A model generated the notes under the pieces. The model saw nothing but the letters and a program-made list of their open reading frames with translations. It did no database searches and was not told the DNA's origin. This document shows, one piece after another, positions 1 through 11,812 of a stretch of DNA of 64,000 bases (positions are counted from its first letter, which is position 1; each line of letters starts with the position of its first letter). The DNA lies in the NCBI GenBank assembly GCA_022496805.1, contig CM040097.1:21132072-21196071 (forward strand), read 5' to 3'. The position numbers and the translations under genes are program-made. Origin of the DNA: Pohlia nutans. Its lineage: Eukaryota; Streptophyta; Bryopsida; Bryales; Mniaceae.

Positions 1-1448
1 TAAGACCTGTGTACTAAAACGATTCCCAAAAATTCATTACATCTGAAATTGATCTCACTGAAATGTTTACCATGCAAACATCATGAAGGGGGTTTTTGGA
101 AAATTTCATCAAAATTGGACATTGTATGCAAAAGTTACAGCTCTTCCAAGGTGAAAGCAACCCAAAAAAACGTTCAAAATATGGACGTCAAGATGGTTAG
201 GGGATTAAAGGACCAAGATGCCCAAATTGTGACTCATGTTTTTTTTTAGCAGTTTTGAGTAACGTAATTAATGATTAGTTTCATTAGTAGTGTTTTGAAT
301 ATTTAATAAAAAAATATGAAAACCACTTTGGCAATGACAAAGAAAATATAATTGGATTTGGCATATTATGTGAACAAAAGGATCACTAGATATTTTGATT
401 ACTAAGGTGAGTGAACCATAAACCAACACTTTAAGCACTGCGCCTATTTACATTAATCTGAGGTGCAATGTGATAATTAGAATGGATTAGCAAATTGATT
501 CTAAATCTATCCCAAGTTAAATCATATTTTTTGAAGTTATATTGGATAAGTTATGAATTTTCAAAGTCCAAGGTCTAGGTTGTCTATTTATGATAGCGGA
601 CTTGAGTTGAAATCGTCAATGAATATGCCTTGAAGAATCATAAAATAACATCGAATAAACATAGTTCCTACCAATGAGGTGCCTCCAAGTAATGATTCAA
701 AATCAACAATCATTAAACTATTTTAATGATTGTTGGTTTTTGGCAGAGTGGAGTGCCATTCATGAAGTAATTATACAAGTCAGTTTATGGTCGGCATTGG
801 TTGTTGGCCCCCTCACCTTATGCCCAATTAGAAGGAAGCCCTCACAACATGGTCAATGTGAGATATTCTGATGGCAGTGGGAAGGTCTTGGGATGGATCC
901 TTGTACATATTGCATGGACATGCATGTGCATGCTGACGGCTGTATCCACTCAGATTCCAGTGATGTTTTGTAAGGATCTGGCATTTTTGAATTTTTTTGA
1001 CAAATGCTAATCCAAATTTCCAAAAATTACAGCATTTCTTAAAAATAATTTAGTTCTTGCCGAACCTGATAAGGTGCTTCGGTAAGTCCTATGTGGACCT
1101 CTTTCTGTTCAAATCAATTTGTTCTTTTGACCAACTTGTGCAATGTCACTAATTTTGGTGATATAAAAATTGGTTTCGTATAAATTATATATTTTTAGGA
1201 TATGATTGAATTTGACATTTTAAAACCATTAATCATTGGTCCTTTTAGGGTTAAACCTTCATAAGTTATTATAGCCCCTTTTTGGAACACCTTAGAATTT
1301 GTGCCACTGTTTACAAATCACTGTGGCAAATACCCAAATCATAGGAAGTCCACATCATCTTTAGCTAAAGATTGGGTGGTGAGACATTGTGTGTGGTGTC
1401 AAACCATCTATAGTGCTATTGTTGAAAAGGAAGAACTCTACTAGCTAA
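1..1448. other. AT-rich intergenic DNA, no gene seen
   Basis: No reading frame here has a recognisable domain and the short open frames are not supported. The segment 1092-1245 resembles 52229-52388 (see the repeat entries). The rest shows no structure I can name. Confidence 0.6.
1092..1245 (+). repeat. Dispersed repeat, copy 1 (partner at 52229-52388)
   Basis: This stretch aligns by eye with 52229-52388 in the same orientation. Both contain TTTTGACCAAC, then a GCAATGT block, then TTTGGTGATAT, then a TGACATTT or TGTCATTT block and a CCTTGGTC-like end. I estimate about three quarters identity. Both copies sit beside TTAA-type elements. The element class is unknown. Confidence 0.5.
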
Positions 1449-2014
1449 TTAACCCCTGAGTGCCCACATCCCTATCAAAATTTAGAGAATTGCAAAGATG
1501 CATTATAAAATGCAACCAAGAGGGATATTTTGAACTTGATGTATGCATAAAAGTTGTACATTATGAATTTTAAATTCAATCCATACAATTTGATTTGCAA
1601 TTTCTATCACCAATATTTTGTATAAATTTTGAAGTTTAAAACTCAAAATTCTTTTGAAATTGAATTTGGATAAGAGATTGACAATCTGTGGATGAAATTG
1701 GTTGTGATAGGTTGAAATGTAATACTCTCAAGTATAGTGATTTTTTGGAGATTTTTTGGTTATTTAATTTTATGAGTTGATTTTTTCAAGAGCTAAAATT
1801 TTCAATTTTTTTGGTGGAACAATGTGGCATGAAATGAGGCATAAAGTTTTCTCAAATCATTCCTTTCCTAATCGGATCACACATGCATGAAGCTAACTTC
1901 CTATAAACTTTTCAGTAAAAAGTCTGCACTGCAAAAAGTGCATGATGGATGAGAAAACGAAGTTCAAATATATACATCATGCAAAATATGCATGGTTGGG
2001 CAATTAGGGGTTAA
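1449..2014 (+). mobile_element. TTAA-flanked MITE, family 1, copy A
   Basis: The element is bounded by TTAA at 1449-1452 and 2011-2014. It starts CCCCTGAGTGCCC and ends GGGCAATTAGGGG, which are imperfect terminal inverted repeats. Its interior contains the family-1 block GATGCATTATAAAATGC near the left end. At the right end, exactly 17 bp inside the TTAA, lies the palindrome ATGCA-N5-TGCAT. There is no coding capacity. TTAA target duplication with CCCY termini is the piggyBac signature, so I infer a non-autonomous piggyBac-type element. Confidence 0.8.
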
Positions 2015-2074
2015 TAAGTTACCTTGGTGTTGACACAAGGAGTGTTGCTTGGGTACCTCAAGTCTAACATTCCC

Positions 2075-2650
2075 TTAACCCCTAATTGCCTGAGCGTCCA
2101 TTTTTTGGACGATGTACAGATTTCATCCATAATTTCTCATCCGTCATGCACTTTTTGTAGTGTGAAATTTTTACTGTAGATTCTATGGGAAGTTAGCTTC
2201 ATGCATATGTGATCCGATTACAAAGGGGATGATTTGTGAAAAATTTATGCCTCATTTCATGTTGTAGTGTTTCACCCAAAATAATGAAGAGTTCAGTGTA
2301 AAAGTGCTCTAAAAAAAGTCAACTCATAAAATTAAGCAACCAAAAAATCTTCAAATATCACTACACTTAGAGTATTACGTTTCAACCAATCACAATGAAT
2401 TTCATCCGTAGATTGTCAATATCTTATTCGTAATTGATTACAAAATAATTTTGAATTTCACGTTTGAAATTTTATACAAAATTATTGGTAAAAGCAATCA
2501 TAGGTCTAACCGTATGGATAGAATCTAAAATTCATAAAGTACAACTTTTATTCATATATCCAATTCAAAATATCCCTCTAAGTTGCATTTTATAATGCAT
2601 CTTTGCAAAACTGCCAAATTTGGAGAGGGCTCTAGGCATTTAGGGGTTAA
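2075..2650 (-). mobile_element. TTAA-flanked MITE, family 1, copy B (inverted to A)
   Basis: TTAA lies at 2075-2078 and 2647-2650, with termini CCCCTAATTGCC and TTTAGGGG. It is the same family as copy A in opposite orientation, with only 60 bp between them, so A and B form arms of about 570 bp. The palindrome GTCCA-TTTTT-TGGAC is at 2096-2110, starting 17 bp after the left TTAA. Confidence 0.82.
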
Positions 2651-2670
2651 GTTAAAAATGACCTTCAAAG

Positions 2671-3214
2671 AACGCTTTAACGTCCCAATTCAACACTAAT
2701 TTTGAAGATGAGTTATAAAATGTTTGATGAATAACAAAAATGGAGTTAATTTACAAAGCTAAGTTGTAATTGCCAATGTGAAGATCACATCTGCACGTTG
2801 GAGTTATCATTATTATTTTTATTAATAGGCATTAATTTAATTTTCAAGGTTTTCTTCTGAGATTCAATTAAAAATTGCAATTTCTGTATTTTTTAAATTT
2901 AAACAATTGAATTGAATTTGAAATAATGTGCACTGTGAGATGTTATAATGTCCATTATTTGATTCTACTTATTTTGAAAAATCATTTTGAAGATCTCACT
3001 TTTTGAACTAAGAATGAAACTTGACATAAACCACTTTTGTTATTTTTGAAAGATTCACAATATTTTATTTTGAATGTAGAAATGATAGTCAACTAGCACA
3101 AGAATCAAGAGGATTGTGGATGGATGAAAAACATCACCGTATGTATGTGGTGAAGGGACGCGTCAGAAATCATCTAGCGTCCAGAATATGGACGCTAGCG
3201 CGTCAAAGGCTTAA
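2671..3214 (+). mobile_element. TTAA-type MITE, family 2, copy C (left end decayed)
   Basis: The interior matches the family-2 copy at 10007-10544, for example the block CGTCCCAATTCAACAC near the left end. The right end has TTAA at 3211-3214, preceded 17 bp inside by the palindrome GTCCA-N5-TGGAC. The left TTAA is not preserved. This copy ends about 1 kb before the PRR start and so marks the distal edge of that gene's upstream region. Confidence 0.65.
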
Positions 3215-4266
3215 TGCTTGATGCACATATTGAGTCTGGAGCTGCTGGGCTTGCTCTTAGGGCTCAATCCAGCCACGGAGTCAAAGAGTGGGATAGGGGC
3301 AGACGGCAAAACACAAGAGCCTGCGGGGCCGGCCGGCCGGCCGTCCGGTCGCCGGCAATGCAATTTTCCCAGCAGGCTCGGACCAACTAACGGACGGACC
3401 CAAAAGGGGTGAACAACCCTGATTGAGCGACGTGGCCAATCTGAGGCCAGCTGGGCAAATCAAATGCGAGGCCAGGAGACGCTGGGCCCCCGGGCCCCAA
3501 CCCGCGAGGAGATATTTTGCCACTCTTTGGGGGGCCCCACCCTTCCCCTCGCGAGCAAATCTAAATCCCTTCCATCCTTTGGTCGCGCCCCTCGAGTAAT
3601 CAAACTAGCGCACTCCAGCGTGCCACGTCCCTTGTGCGATTCTGTGGTGCTCTCACTCGCCCTTGCAACTCTCACCCTCATTACCCTCTCTTGCATCGCG
3701 GATTAGGTTTTCCTCACCATCGCTGCGACACACCCCTGCTTGAGTTTTGCCATACTATTGCTCAGTGCCGGGAACCCAGTTTTTCGTCTCGTCTGGTTTT
3801 CTTTTTTATTGGGTTTTCCTCAATTTCGGAAGTGTCCATGTTGTTTGAGTCTTGTGGTCGCCACTCGATCTGTTCTTGTGGTTTCTGCTGTGACATATTT
3901 TTGTGACGATTTTTGGAGAGTGTGTGACGAGGTGTGTGCTTGAAGCGGATGTGGTGAGGGAGTCTTCATCGCCGGGGCACAGGTTAGTGGTGACGAGTAT
4001 TCTCTAATTTTGATGTATGTATTTGGTGGATTATGAATACGGGCATTTTGGAATGTGGTGGTTGACATGGTGTGAATGCGTGATATTGCAGCTAGGGGGA
4101 CCGGGAAGTGTTGCCGAGTCGTAGCGAATGTCTTGCGAACTGCGACGGAGGCCTTCTGGAGTTCTCAGACACAGGTTGAGTAAACAGGGATCTGACGGGT
4201 AGTATAGCGGAGGTGGTTCAGGGAGGGGACTAAACAAGGGGGGTTGTTGACGAAGAGTGATACTTC
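3215..4266 (+). promoter_or_regulatory. Upstream region and probable 5' leader of the PRR gene
   Basis: This interval is clearly more GC-rich than the repeats on its left and has pyrimidine-rich stretches around 3700-3830. It lies directly upstream of the PRR start codon, and an in-frame TGA at 4258-4260 shows that the protein does not extend into it. It contains an evening-element motif at 3510-3518 and a CCACGT core at 3621-3626. The transcription start and any leader intron cannot be fixed from sequence alone. Several short GC-rich open frames on both strands look like chance. Confidence 0.5.
3510..3518 (-). promoter_or_regulatory. Evening element (AAAATATCT)
   Basis: The reverse complement of 3510-3518 is exactly AAAATATCT, the evening element bound by CCA1/LHY/RVE-type MYB proteins in flowering plants. 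It lies about 750 bp upstream of the start codon of a PRR clock gene, inside the GC-rich upstream region. A nine-base match can arise by chance in AT-rich DNA; its position is what makes it credible. Confidence 0.45.
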
Positions 4267-7200
4267 ATGACCGCTGAGGCGTGTGAGGGGCAGTCGGCGA
4301 GCAAGAGGACGGCAGGATGTGTCGAGGGCGCCCCGGTTGGGGGCCTCAAGAAGGCCGGTAGAGAGCAGGAGAAAGGACGGAACCATTTCGCCGCGGGGCG
4401 CACGGGGGTGGGCGTGCTGAAGACGGGATTACGGGAGGATCCCAAGGACATCGCGGAACAGATACGGCGCGAGTTGGATCATCAGTTTGCCGCCACTGAC
4501 GCGCTGCGGACGCCGGAGTCGGATGGCGATGGCCGCCGGGACGACGGCGCCGAGGATCACTACGAGGAAGGGGATGCCGCTGCTGTGGCATGTGAGAAAC
4601 TGCCTGCAACGAAAGAACGGGTGGAGTTGCCCAGGGTGCAGGTTGAGGGCGGGGGGTGGGAGACTTTTCTGCTCCAACGGAACCTGAGAGTTCTTCTGGT
4701 TGAGGACGACGACTCGACACGGCACGTTGTCGGAGCTCTGCTGCGCAACTGCAACTATGAAGGTCGTTACCTTTCCCGGTTCCAGGAAACTCACTCGTTT
4801 TACCATCTCGCTTGAGTCGCTTGTGTTGATAGTTGGATAGTTGAATTCGTGAGGAAGGATGCTTGTTTGGGAGAATGAAGAGTCCGTTAGAATCTTGGCC
4901 AGTTGATAAGAGGAGGGATTTTTTTTTTGCGTCTGTCGCCCGTGTTGCTCGAGGGGCGACAGGGCGTTGGCATGGGTTTGTTTGTTTATTTGTTTGTTTG
5001 TTTTTCCATGTGGTAAGCGGTCTGTCTACTTGGAGTCTAGACCTGAACTGGAAGGTTTGTGCCTGTCCCAGTCACCGCGGTTGCGAATGGGTCGATTGCG
5101 TGGGAGTTGCTGGAGGATGTCAAGAGCCATTTCGACTTGGTGTTGACGGACGTGGTGATGCCGTGCCTGTCGGGAGTGGGGCTTCTGTCCAAGATGATGA
5201 AACGGGAAGCTTGCAAGCGAGTTCCTGTCGTTAGTAAGTTCTACTCCTTGATTTACCTGCTGAGAGGGAAGGCATTCATTGCAGCTGTTTGGGATTGTTC
5301 TTTCTGTTGAGCGTATACTAACCAAGCCGTAATGTGGTGGATGATGCAGTAATGTCGTCTTACGACAGCCTGGACATCGTGTTTCGGTGCTTGTCGAAAG
5401 GCGCGGCAGACTACCTTGTGAAACCCGTGAGGAAGAACGAGCTGAGGAACCTGTGGCAGCATGTTTGGAGGAAGTGCCACAGTGTAAGTGCACGTTCGAA
5501 CTCCCTGCATTTTGCTGTTGAATTCGAATTATAGCCAGTGTGCTTCAGGTGGTTTTACACTCGTGCATGTGGTTTATTGAGGGTTTTTTAACCTTTTTAG
5601 TTTCTTGAGGTTTGAAGCCCGGATAGGCCGTGACCGTTGTGGTTGTGTTTCCTGCAGTCTAGCGGAAGCAGAAGTGGAAGTGGGAGCCAGACTGGGGAGG
5701 TGACGAGGCCTCAGGGTCGGGGAGTGGAAGCTGCGGAGATGCCGAGCGGAAGTAATGAAGGCAGCGACGGGAGTGATAATAGGAGCAGCCGGCTGAATGC
5801 GCAGCTGGGAAGTGACAATGGCAGTGGCAATCAAGTAAGCGACTGCGTTGTTTGTTTGTTGGTTGGTTCCTAGGGACAGTTTCTTTTGCTATGCTGGACA
5901 TCGAGAGCAGGTAGGCCGTGTGGCTTATTTGTGGGGACTGGGTCCAGGTTTGCATGCAACCTGTACAAGTTCCGAGGAGCAATGTGGAACCGGGAGCTGC
6001 AGATGGAGAGGAGGAGGGGCAAGCAACATCTCAAGAGAAGGGCGCCAACTTGGGTAAGCCGGAATTTTTGTGATGCATAGGTGTTGCTTGAATGATCGGG
6101 ACCCGATGACGGATACAAGCATGCGACAAATCTCCGTTATCTTTCAGTGGCATCGTGGTTTTTGAATGGTTTTGGGTTGGATATGGTTACTGTGGGATGT
6201 GTATGTTGGTGGTTCGGGTTGCGTCGGAGGGCGTTCTTGATTGGGTGGTGTGAATGGACGAGTCAGTACGTAAGTGCAGAGGTGCTCATGGAGGTGGTCG
6301 TGTTGTCTAAGTTTGTATTTGCGAGTTTGTGGTCGTTATCATCTGGTTTGCCATCTAACTTCGAACTTCTGTGGGAGTTCTACCTGATCTGTTGGCTGTC
6401 TGAGCTTCTGGTTGTACGTGAATGCAAATGAGGAGGCTTCACGTGGTTCACATCTCTTCATACGACTAGGAAGACGAAAGTGTAGAGAGCTTAGTGGTAA
6501 AAAAACTGTCGTTGGTAATCAACTTAGCGGGCTGGTGTTATGTGTGGCGTTCTGGGTAGTTTGAAGATCGTGTAGGCACTGCTGGTGTTGAGGAGGGTTA
6601 AGCTATATGGTGGTTGAGGTCAGCTTTGAGTGACAGTAGGTGTATGAGGCAATTCTGCTAAGGTAATCGCAAGGAAGTGTGTTCGATTACTCTTGTGAAC
6701 ATGGACGCGGATGGTTGAGAGATATCATTTGTGCAATAACATTTTAAAAATACTTCGTAATCTAATATTAATGGTGAGTGGAATGTTCGTCTCATTCACC
6801 TTCGCTTTTCTTCGTTGGCGTGTGCTAGAGCGTGAGGCGTTTTTTGTCTGCGCTCATGATTGTTTTGTTCGTGTTTGTGAGGATGTCCACTTTGGTGGAG
6901 TGCAATGCTTAGAGTGTGGGGGTGCCTGAGGCGCATCTGATCATTGAGAAGGCGCCAATTTCTTCATGTGATCTGGGGATTCCGTCCCTTGGACCCTGTA
7001 GTTTAGGAACATAGGGACAGTGGCCTGATTAATTGGATCAATTGCTTGGCGGTTGTGACGGTCTTGGCAGTATGGGGCCGGATTGTGGGACTGGGTTGTT
7101 GTGGTGATTTGCCGGTTGAATAATCTCACTTGTAGAATGGTACACTCATGAGTGGTCGGGAGGGTTGTCAGGAGTGTTGCGTGCTGACGAGTTCGTCGTT

Positions 7201-9308
7201 TGGCAGACGAAGAGATGGGGCATGACTTGGAGATGGCCACACGCCAGACTGGTGACGATGGCAATGAGAAGGATGAGCAGGCAGAGGGTGTCCGACAGCA
7301 AGAAGGCGAGGAAGCTGCATGCGTGATGCAAGACGACGGGCCATCGCCTTGCGGTGACAATGGCGAAAGTCCTTCACCTAGCGGTCGGAACGGTGCTGCC
7401 GAAGAGTCTTCTCCAGAGGCGATCGACCTGATAAATGGTATTGCATGCCAGCCACAAGCTCAGGCTGATTGCGCAGAGGACCTGGAAGAAACCGGTAATG
7501 GTGACAAAGAACTGGATCAACAGGGTCGGATGAGCCCGAAAGCCAATTGTAGTTCAGATTCTGGTCCGATGCTGGAGTTGAGTTTGAAACGGCCACGGTC
7601 AGCAATGGATCACAATGGGGAATTGGAAGAACGTCAACCTCTTCGGCATTCGGGTGGGTCGGCATTCTCCAGGTACACCTCTGTTCCATTCCGGTATAAC
7701 ATTCAGGATTTTTATTTTCCTACTGTCCACAATTATTCTCTTTCTCTTTGTGCTCTGTGTAGATTTTCCCCGGCTAGTTGCAATGACTTGTTTCTTGTTT
7801 TCGGTTTCGGTTGGCTGATGGTCATTACATTGCCATCAAAATTGCCATATCGTGCAGATACAGCACAGGAGGTGGAGGAACCATTATACAACAGTACCAT
7901 CCTGGTGGGGGTGCTCTGCCCCTGAGTGGCTATCCAATGTCTGGTGGATACGGGGCGTACAGCATGTCTCCTGGAAATTGTGGCACGTCTGGAGCTTCTC
8001 TTCGTCTGGGGATGGGAATGGATCGCAGCGGGTCCTCAAAGGGGAGCGCGGAGGGGACAACACCCCCGCCTCTGCATCCCCAGAGCGTAGAGAGGCAGGA
8101 TGGGCAAGATGCAGGTCAAGATGGTTACGGCAACTCCCGGCAGAGTGAGGAAGACGTGATGATGGTGCCAGGTGTGCCGGTGGCCATTCCAATTCCGCCG
8201 CCTGGGATGCTGGCGTATGATGGAGCGTTCGGGCCAGCGGTGCATCCAATGTACTATGCTCACCCGGGGCCGTGGAAGGCAGCCCCGGCGCGGCAGATGG
8301 GAGAGCGGGGAGACATGTACAATCAGGCCTCTGCGTTCCAAGAGCAGAACACGGGTTCCGGGCATCACTCGCAGGGGGGGCAGAGCCACCAGCACACGCA
8401 CCACCACCAAGGGAGCCAGCACCACCATCACCACCACCACCACCACAGCGCACAGCCTTCAGGAAATGCAGGCTTGCAGGATGAGCAGCAGCAGTCCGTG
8501 ATCACTCCTGGGTCGGGAGCCCCTCGGGAGGCCCTCGGTCAGAGTGGCAGCAGCAACGGGTATGGAAGCACCGGGAACGGGTCCATGAACGGGAGTGCGT
8601 CCGGGAGCAACACGGGAGTGAACAACGGGCAGAGCAGGCTGGGTGTGGCACCAATGGCCAATGACAACAGTGGGAACGAGCCAGCCATGGATGGGGTGAG
8701 TGGGGGCAATGGGGTGTGCATGGAGCAGATGCGTTTTGCCAGACGTGAGGCTGCCTTGAATAAGTTCAGGCAGAAACGAAAGGAACGATGCTTTGAGAAG
8801 AAGGTATGTGGTTCACTACTTCCCAGCTCTTACTCACAAGGAAATGAGAGGCATTTACTATGTAGTAAACGTACACTCTTTGCTTTATATTTTACTATAT
8901 GGGGCATGTAAGTTGAAAATTCTCTCATATTAACACATAGTAAATGGCCCTCCTTTCCTTGTGACCGGTGGTTTCGGAATGTTGGTTTTGCGTGATCTGC
9001 TTACTCTTCAATACAGCCCAGAGTGGAATTGGAGTGGATGTCAGTATGGCTAATTTATCCAAGTTGTGTTGTTGGCCTTTGCTCTGGCTGCATCTGATGC
9101 GTATGCACAGGCTGAAGTAGTAGCGTGTCGGTTGCTAACAAACTGGGTCAATTTTCTTGTGTTTTTTTCTTACGGTGAAGCTGGCTGGGTTTGTCTCTTT
9201 CAGGTGCGATATCAAAGCAGAAAAAGGTTGGCAGAGCAAAGACCGCGAGTGCGTGGGCAGTTTGTGCGACAGGCAGTCTACGACCCTGCTGCCGGCGACG
9301 CGGAATAG
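4267..9308 (+). CDS. PRR: Pseudo-response regulator (PRR) circadian clock protein, 8 exons, 863 aa
   Basis: The exons I derive are 4267-4762, 5072-5233, 5350-5483, 5658-5834, 5948-6053, 7207-7672, 7858-8803 and 9204-9308. All junctions are GT-AG with compatible phases; only the exon 5 start is doubtful. The receiver domain (about residues 138-260) starts [12 protein letters not shown]. Acidic residues are at 146-149, the phospho-acceptor Asp192 is in [13 protein letters not shown], and Lys244 is in YLVKPVRK. Exon 6 ends at the conserved FSRY motif. Exon 7 is low-complexity (Gly, Ser, and a His run near 700). A CCT domain spans roughly 808-851, split by the last intron, beginning [11 protein letters not shown] and ending with VRGQFVR. 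PRRs are nuclear transcriptional repressors that bind DNA through CCT and target morning clock genes. The start is the first ATG after an in-frame TGA. Angiosperm PRRs usually have Glu in place of Asp192, so this protein may still accept phosphate. Confidence 0.93.
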
Positions 9309-10006
9309 CCCCTGTTAAAATAATTCATTTTCATTTTTGGTTTTTTCTGGTCTTCTTATTCCTCGTCAGTTAGGCCCACTTCCATCGTAGCTGTGGATGG
9401 GGGAGTTATCTTCTCTCTTGGGACTTGGAAAGTCCCACATCTTGTTTACGACTCTGATGTTGCCAGAATCTGTCATTGTATTTGTGAGGCCGTTGAGCTG
9501 ATCCTTCTTTATATGCTTAGTACTGGGTTTGTCATTTTCAATGATTCCAGGGATTTTTCAGTCCCATTGAGACTGCTGGCTGCGCTGTTTGTGATACTAT
9601 AAATGAAACTATTACCAACTTGCGTAAGTGCTGTAATCTAGCGGGATCGTCACGCAGTATCGGTTTCATGACTTGGGCTTTTGATTGGCGGGAGTGATGT
9701 CATGTGTCGAGCTGGTGTCGAGCTGGTGTCAAATGTTTCCAGGGCATAGGCTTGGTGAGGCCAATTCTTTGGTTTTTTAGCTTGGGTATTTTAAAAGAAA
9801 TAGCTTTTGGAAAACCCGAATTCAGAATTGTCTGAAGATTATCCGCACCCTTCTCCCTTGGAGCACTATGATCACATGCAAAATTTGGTGTCACAAGCTA
9901 TCATCTCCACATCATCTCCACATCCTTGAATTGAATTTTTCTATGAACCAATCACAATTAATGCATGGGTAATCATCATTGTCCATCATCTTAGAATACT
10001 GAGCGT
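9309..10006 (+). other. PRR 3' flank
   Basis: This holds the probable 3' untranslated region followed by intergenic sequence up to the next TTAA element. A small tandem duplication of GTCGAGCTGGT occurs around 9707-9730. No further gene is seen. Confidence 0.45.
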
Positions 10007-10544
10007 TTAACCCTTTAACGTCCCAATTCAACACTGTTTTCAAAGAAGTGTTATAAAATGTTTGATGGAAACCAAAAATGGAGTTGATGTACAAAGAAAA
10101 TTTGTAAATGCCAATGTGAAGATCACATCTGTACGGTTAGATGTATCATATTTTTTATTAATAATTTTAAAATAAATTTTCAAGGTTTCCTATTGAAATT
10201 CAATTTAAAATCCCGAATTAACACAAAAAAATTGGAATGAAATTGGAATAACATGCACTACGTGATGGTATGGTTTCCATTATTTGATTCTACTTATTTT
10301 GAAAAATCATGTCTAAGGTCTCACTTTTTGAACTAAGAATGAAACTTGACATAAACCAATTGTGTTATTTTTCCAAAAATCATGATAACCTATTTTGAAG
10401 ATCCACACCATATAAAGGATAGTCAACTTACACAAGAACCCAAAAAAAAATTGGTGGATGAAAACTGTCCACTTTGAATGGAAATCAAACAGCTTTAATC
10501 TGTTCGTTGTCCAATATATGGACGCTGGCGCGCTAAAGGGTTAA
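10007..10544 (+). mobile_element. TTAA-flanked MITE, family 2, copy D
   Basis: TTAA lies at 10007-10010 and 10541-10544, with termini CCCTTTAACGTCCC and GCGCTAAAGGG. The palindrome GTCCA-N5-TGGAC starts 17 bp inside the right TTAA. It has the same interior as copies C and P. No coding capacity. Confidence 0.8.
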
Positions 10545-11120
10545 CTCTACAATATGCATCTTCAAATTAAGATATTATGATTTTTTTTTAAATAACAAAA
10601 GTGGTTGATGTCAAGTTTCATTCTTAGTTCAAGAAGAGACTTCAAACTTGGTTTTCCAAAATAAGTAGAATCAAATACTCTACGTCGTAATCGGTTTTGA
10701 CATTAATTAATTACTTTTTGTCCCAAAGTGCCACGTGTCATCTTGTGATTTGTTAAGGGTGATGTGAACCTCTCAAAATCTGATGTGGAAATTCAATTTC
10801 GACACCTGGCTGTCCGAAACCGACCACAATGTACGGTAATGGAAATTATACCATCTCGTAGTGTATGTTATTCCAAATTCATTACAACAATTTTTAACTT
10901 GTTTTTGTTAATTTGGGATTTTGATTGAATTTCAAAAGAAAATTTTGAAATTTTAATTACAATTTATTTATAAAAAAATATGATAAATCCAATTGTACAG
11001 TTGTGATCTTCACATTGACATTTACAACTTTGCGTTGTACATCAACTCCATTTTTGTTATTCATCAAACATTTTATAATGCATCTTCAAAATTACTATTG
11101 AATCGGGATTTTAAAGAGTT
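10545..11120 (-). mobile_element. Family 2 TTAA-type element, inverted, directly abutting copy D
   Basis: The right part reads as the reverse complement of the family-2 start, with CATCAAACATTTTATAATGC and then a degenerate AAAGAGTTAA end. The left terminus is missing, so it appears fused to copy D. An unrelated segment of about 170 bp (10677-10845) interrupts it. Confidence 0.55.
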
Positions 11121-11812
11121 AAAAGTCCCAAATCAACCCAATTTTAAAAAATAAAATAAAATAAAATATTTAAAAAATATATTTTTGGTATTTTTTAAAA
11201 ATATTTTAAAAAATTGGAATGATATGCACTATGAGATGGTATAATTTCCATTATTTGATTCTACTTATTTTGGAAAATAATTTTTACCCTTTGATGTACG
11301 GGGTCTGTATAATGAATGATGAACAGATTGTAAGCTTTTTCTTGAGTACATCCTGTACATTTTTTCATCCATCCAAATTTTCCTTGGTTTTTATGCTAGT
11401 TGACCACATGACTAGTTGTATGGTATGAATCTTCAAAAGAAGATATTGTGATTTCTTTTTTAATAACAAAATTGGTTTGTATTAAGTTTCATTCTTAGTT
11501 CAAAAGTGAGACCTTAACAATGATTTTCCAAAATAAGTAGAATCAAATAATGGAAATTATATCATCTAATAGTGCATATTATTCCAAATTCATTATATTT
11601 TTTTAAATGACAATTTGTTAATTTTGAATTGTTAAGTGAATTCTAAATCGATTGAAAACTATTATTAAAAAATATGATAAATCCAACCGTACAAATGTGA
11701 TCTGTACATTGAGATTTACAACTATTCTTTATATATCAACTCCATTTTTGTGATTCATTAAACATTTTATAATACATCTTTGAAATTGATTGTGGATCAA
11801 GACGTTAAAGGG
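11121..11812. mobile_element. Rearranged family 2 fragments
   Basis: The block TTATTTGATTCTACTTATTT and its complement both occur, so pieces of family 2 in both orientations have been joined. The right end GACGTTAAAGGGCTAA is a decayed family-2 terminus. No gene is seen. Confidence 0.45.

Noticed and set aside
4031..4806. Long minus-strand open frames over PRR exon 1
   Set aside because: They are antisense shadows of GC-rich coding sequence; only the + frame has the receiver domain.
8395..8455. His-rich run as a metal-binding site
   Set aside because: It lies in low-complexity linker sequence of the PRR; simple CAC-repeat expansion is the easier explanation.
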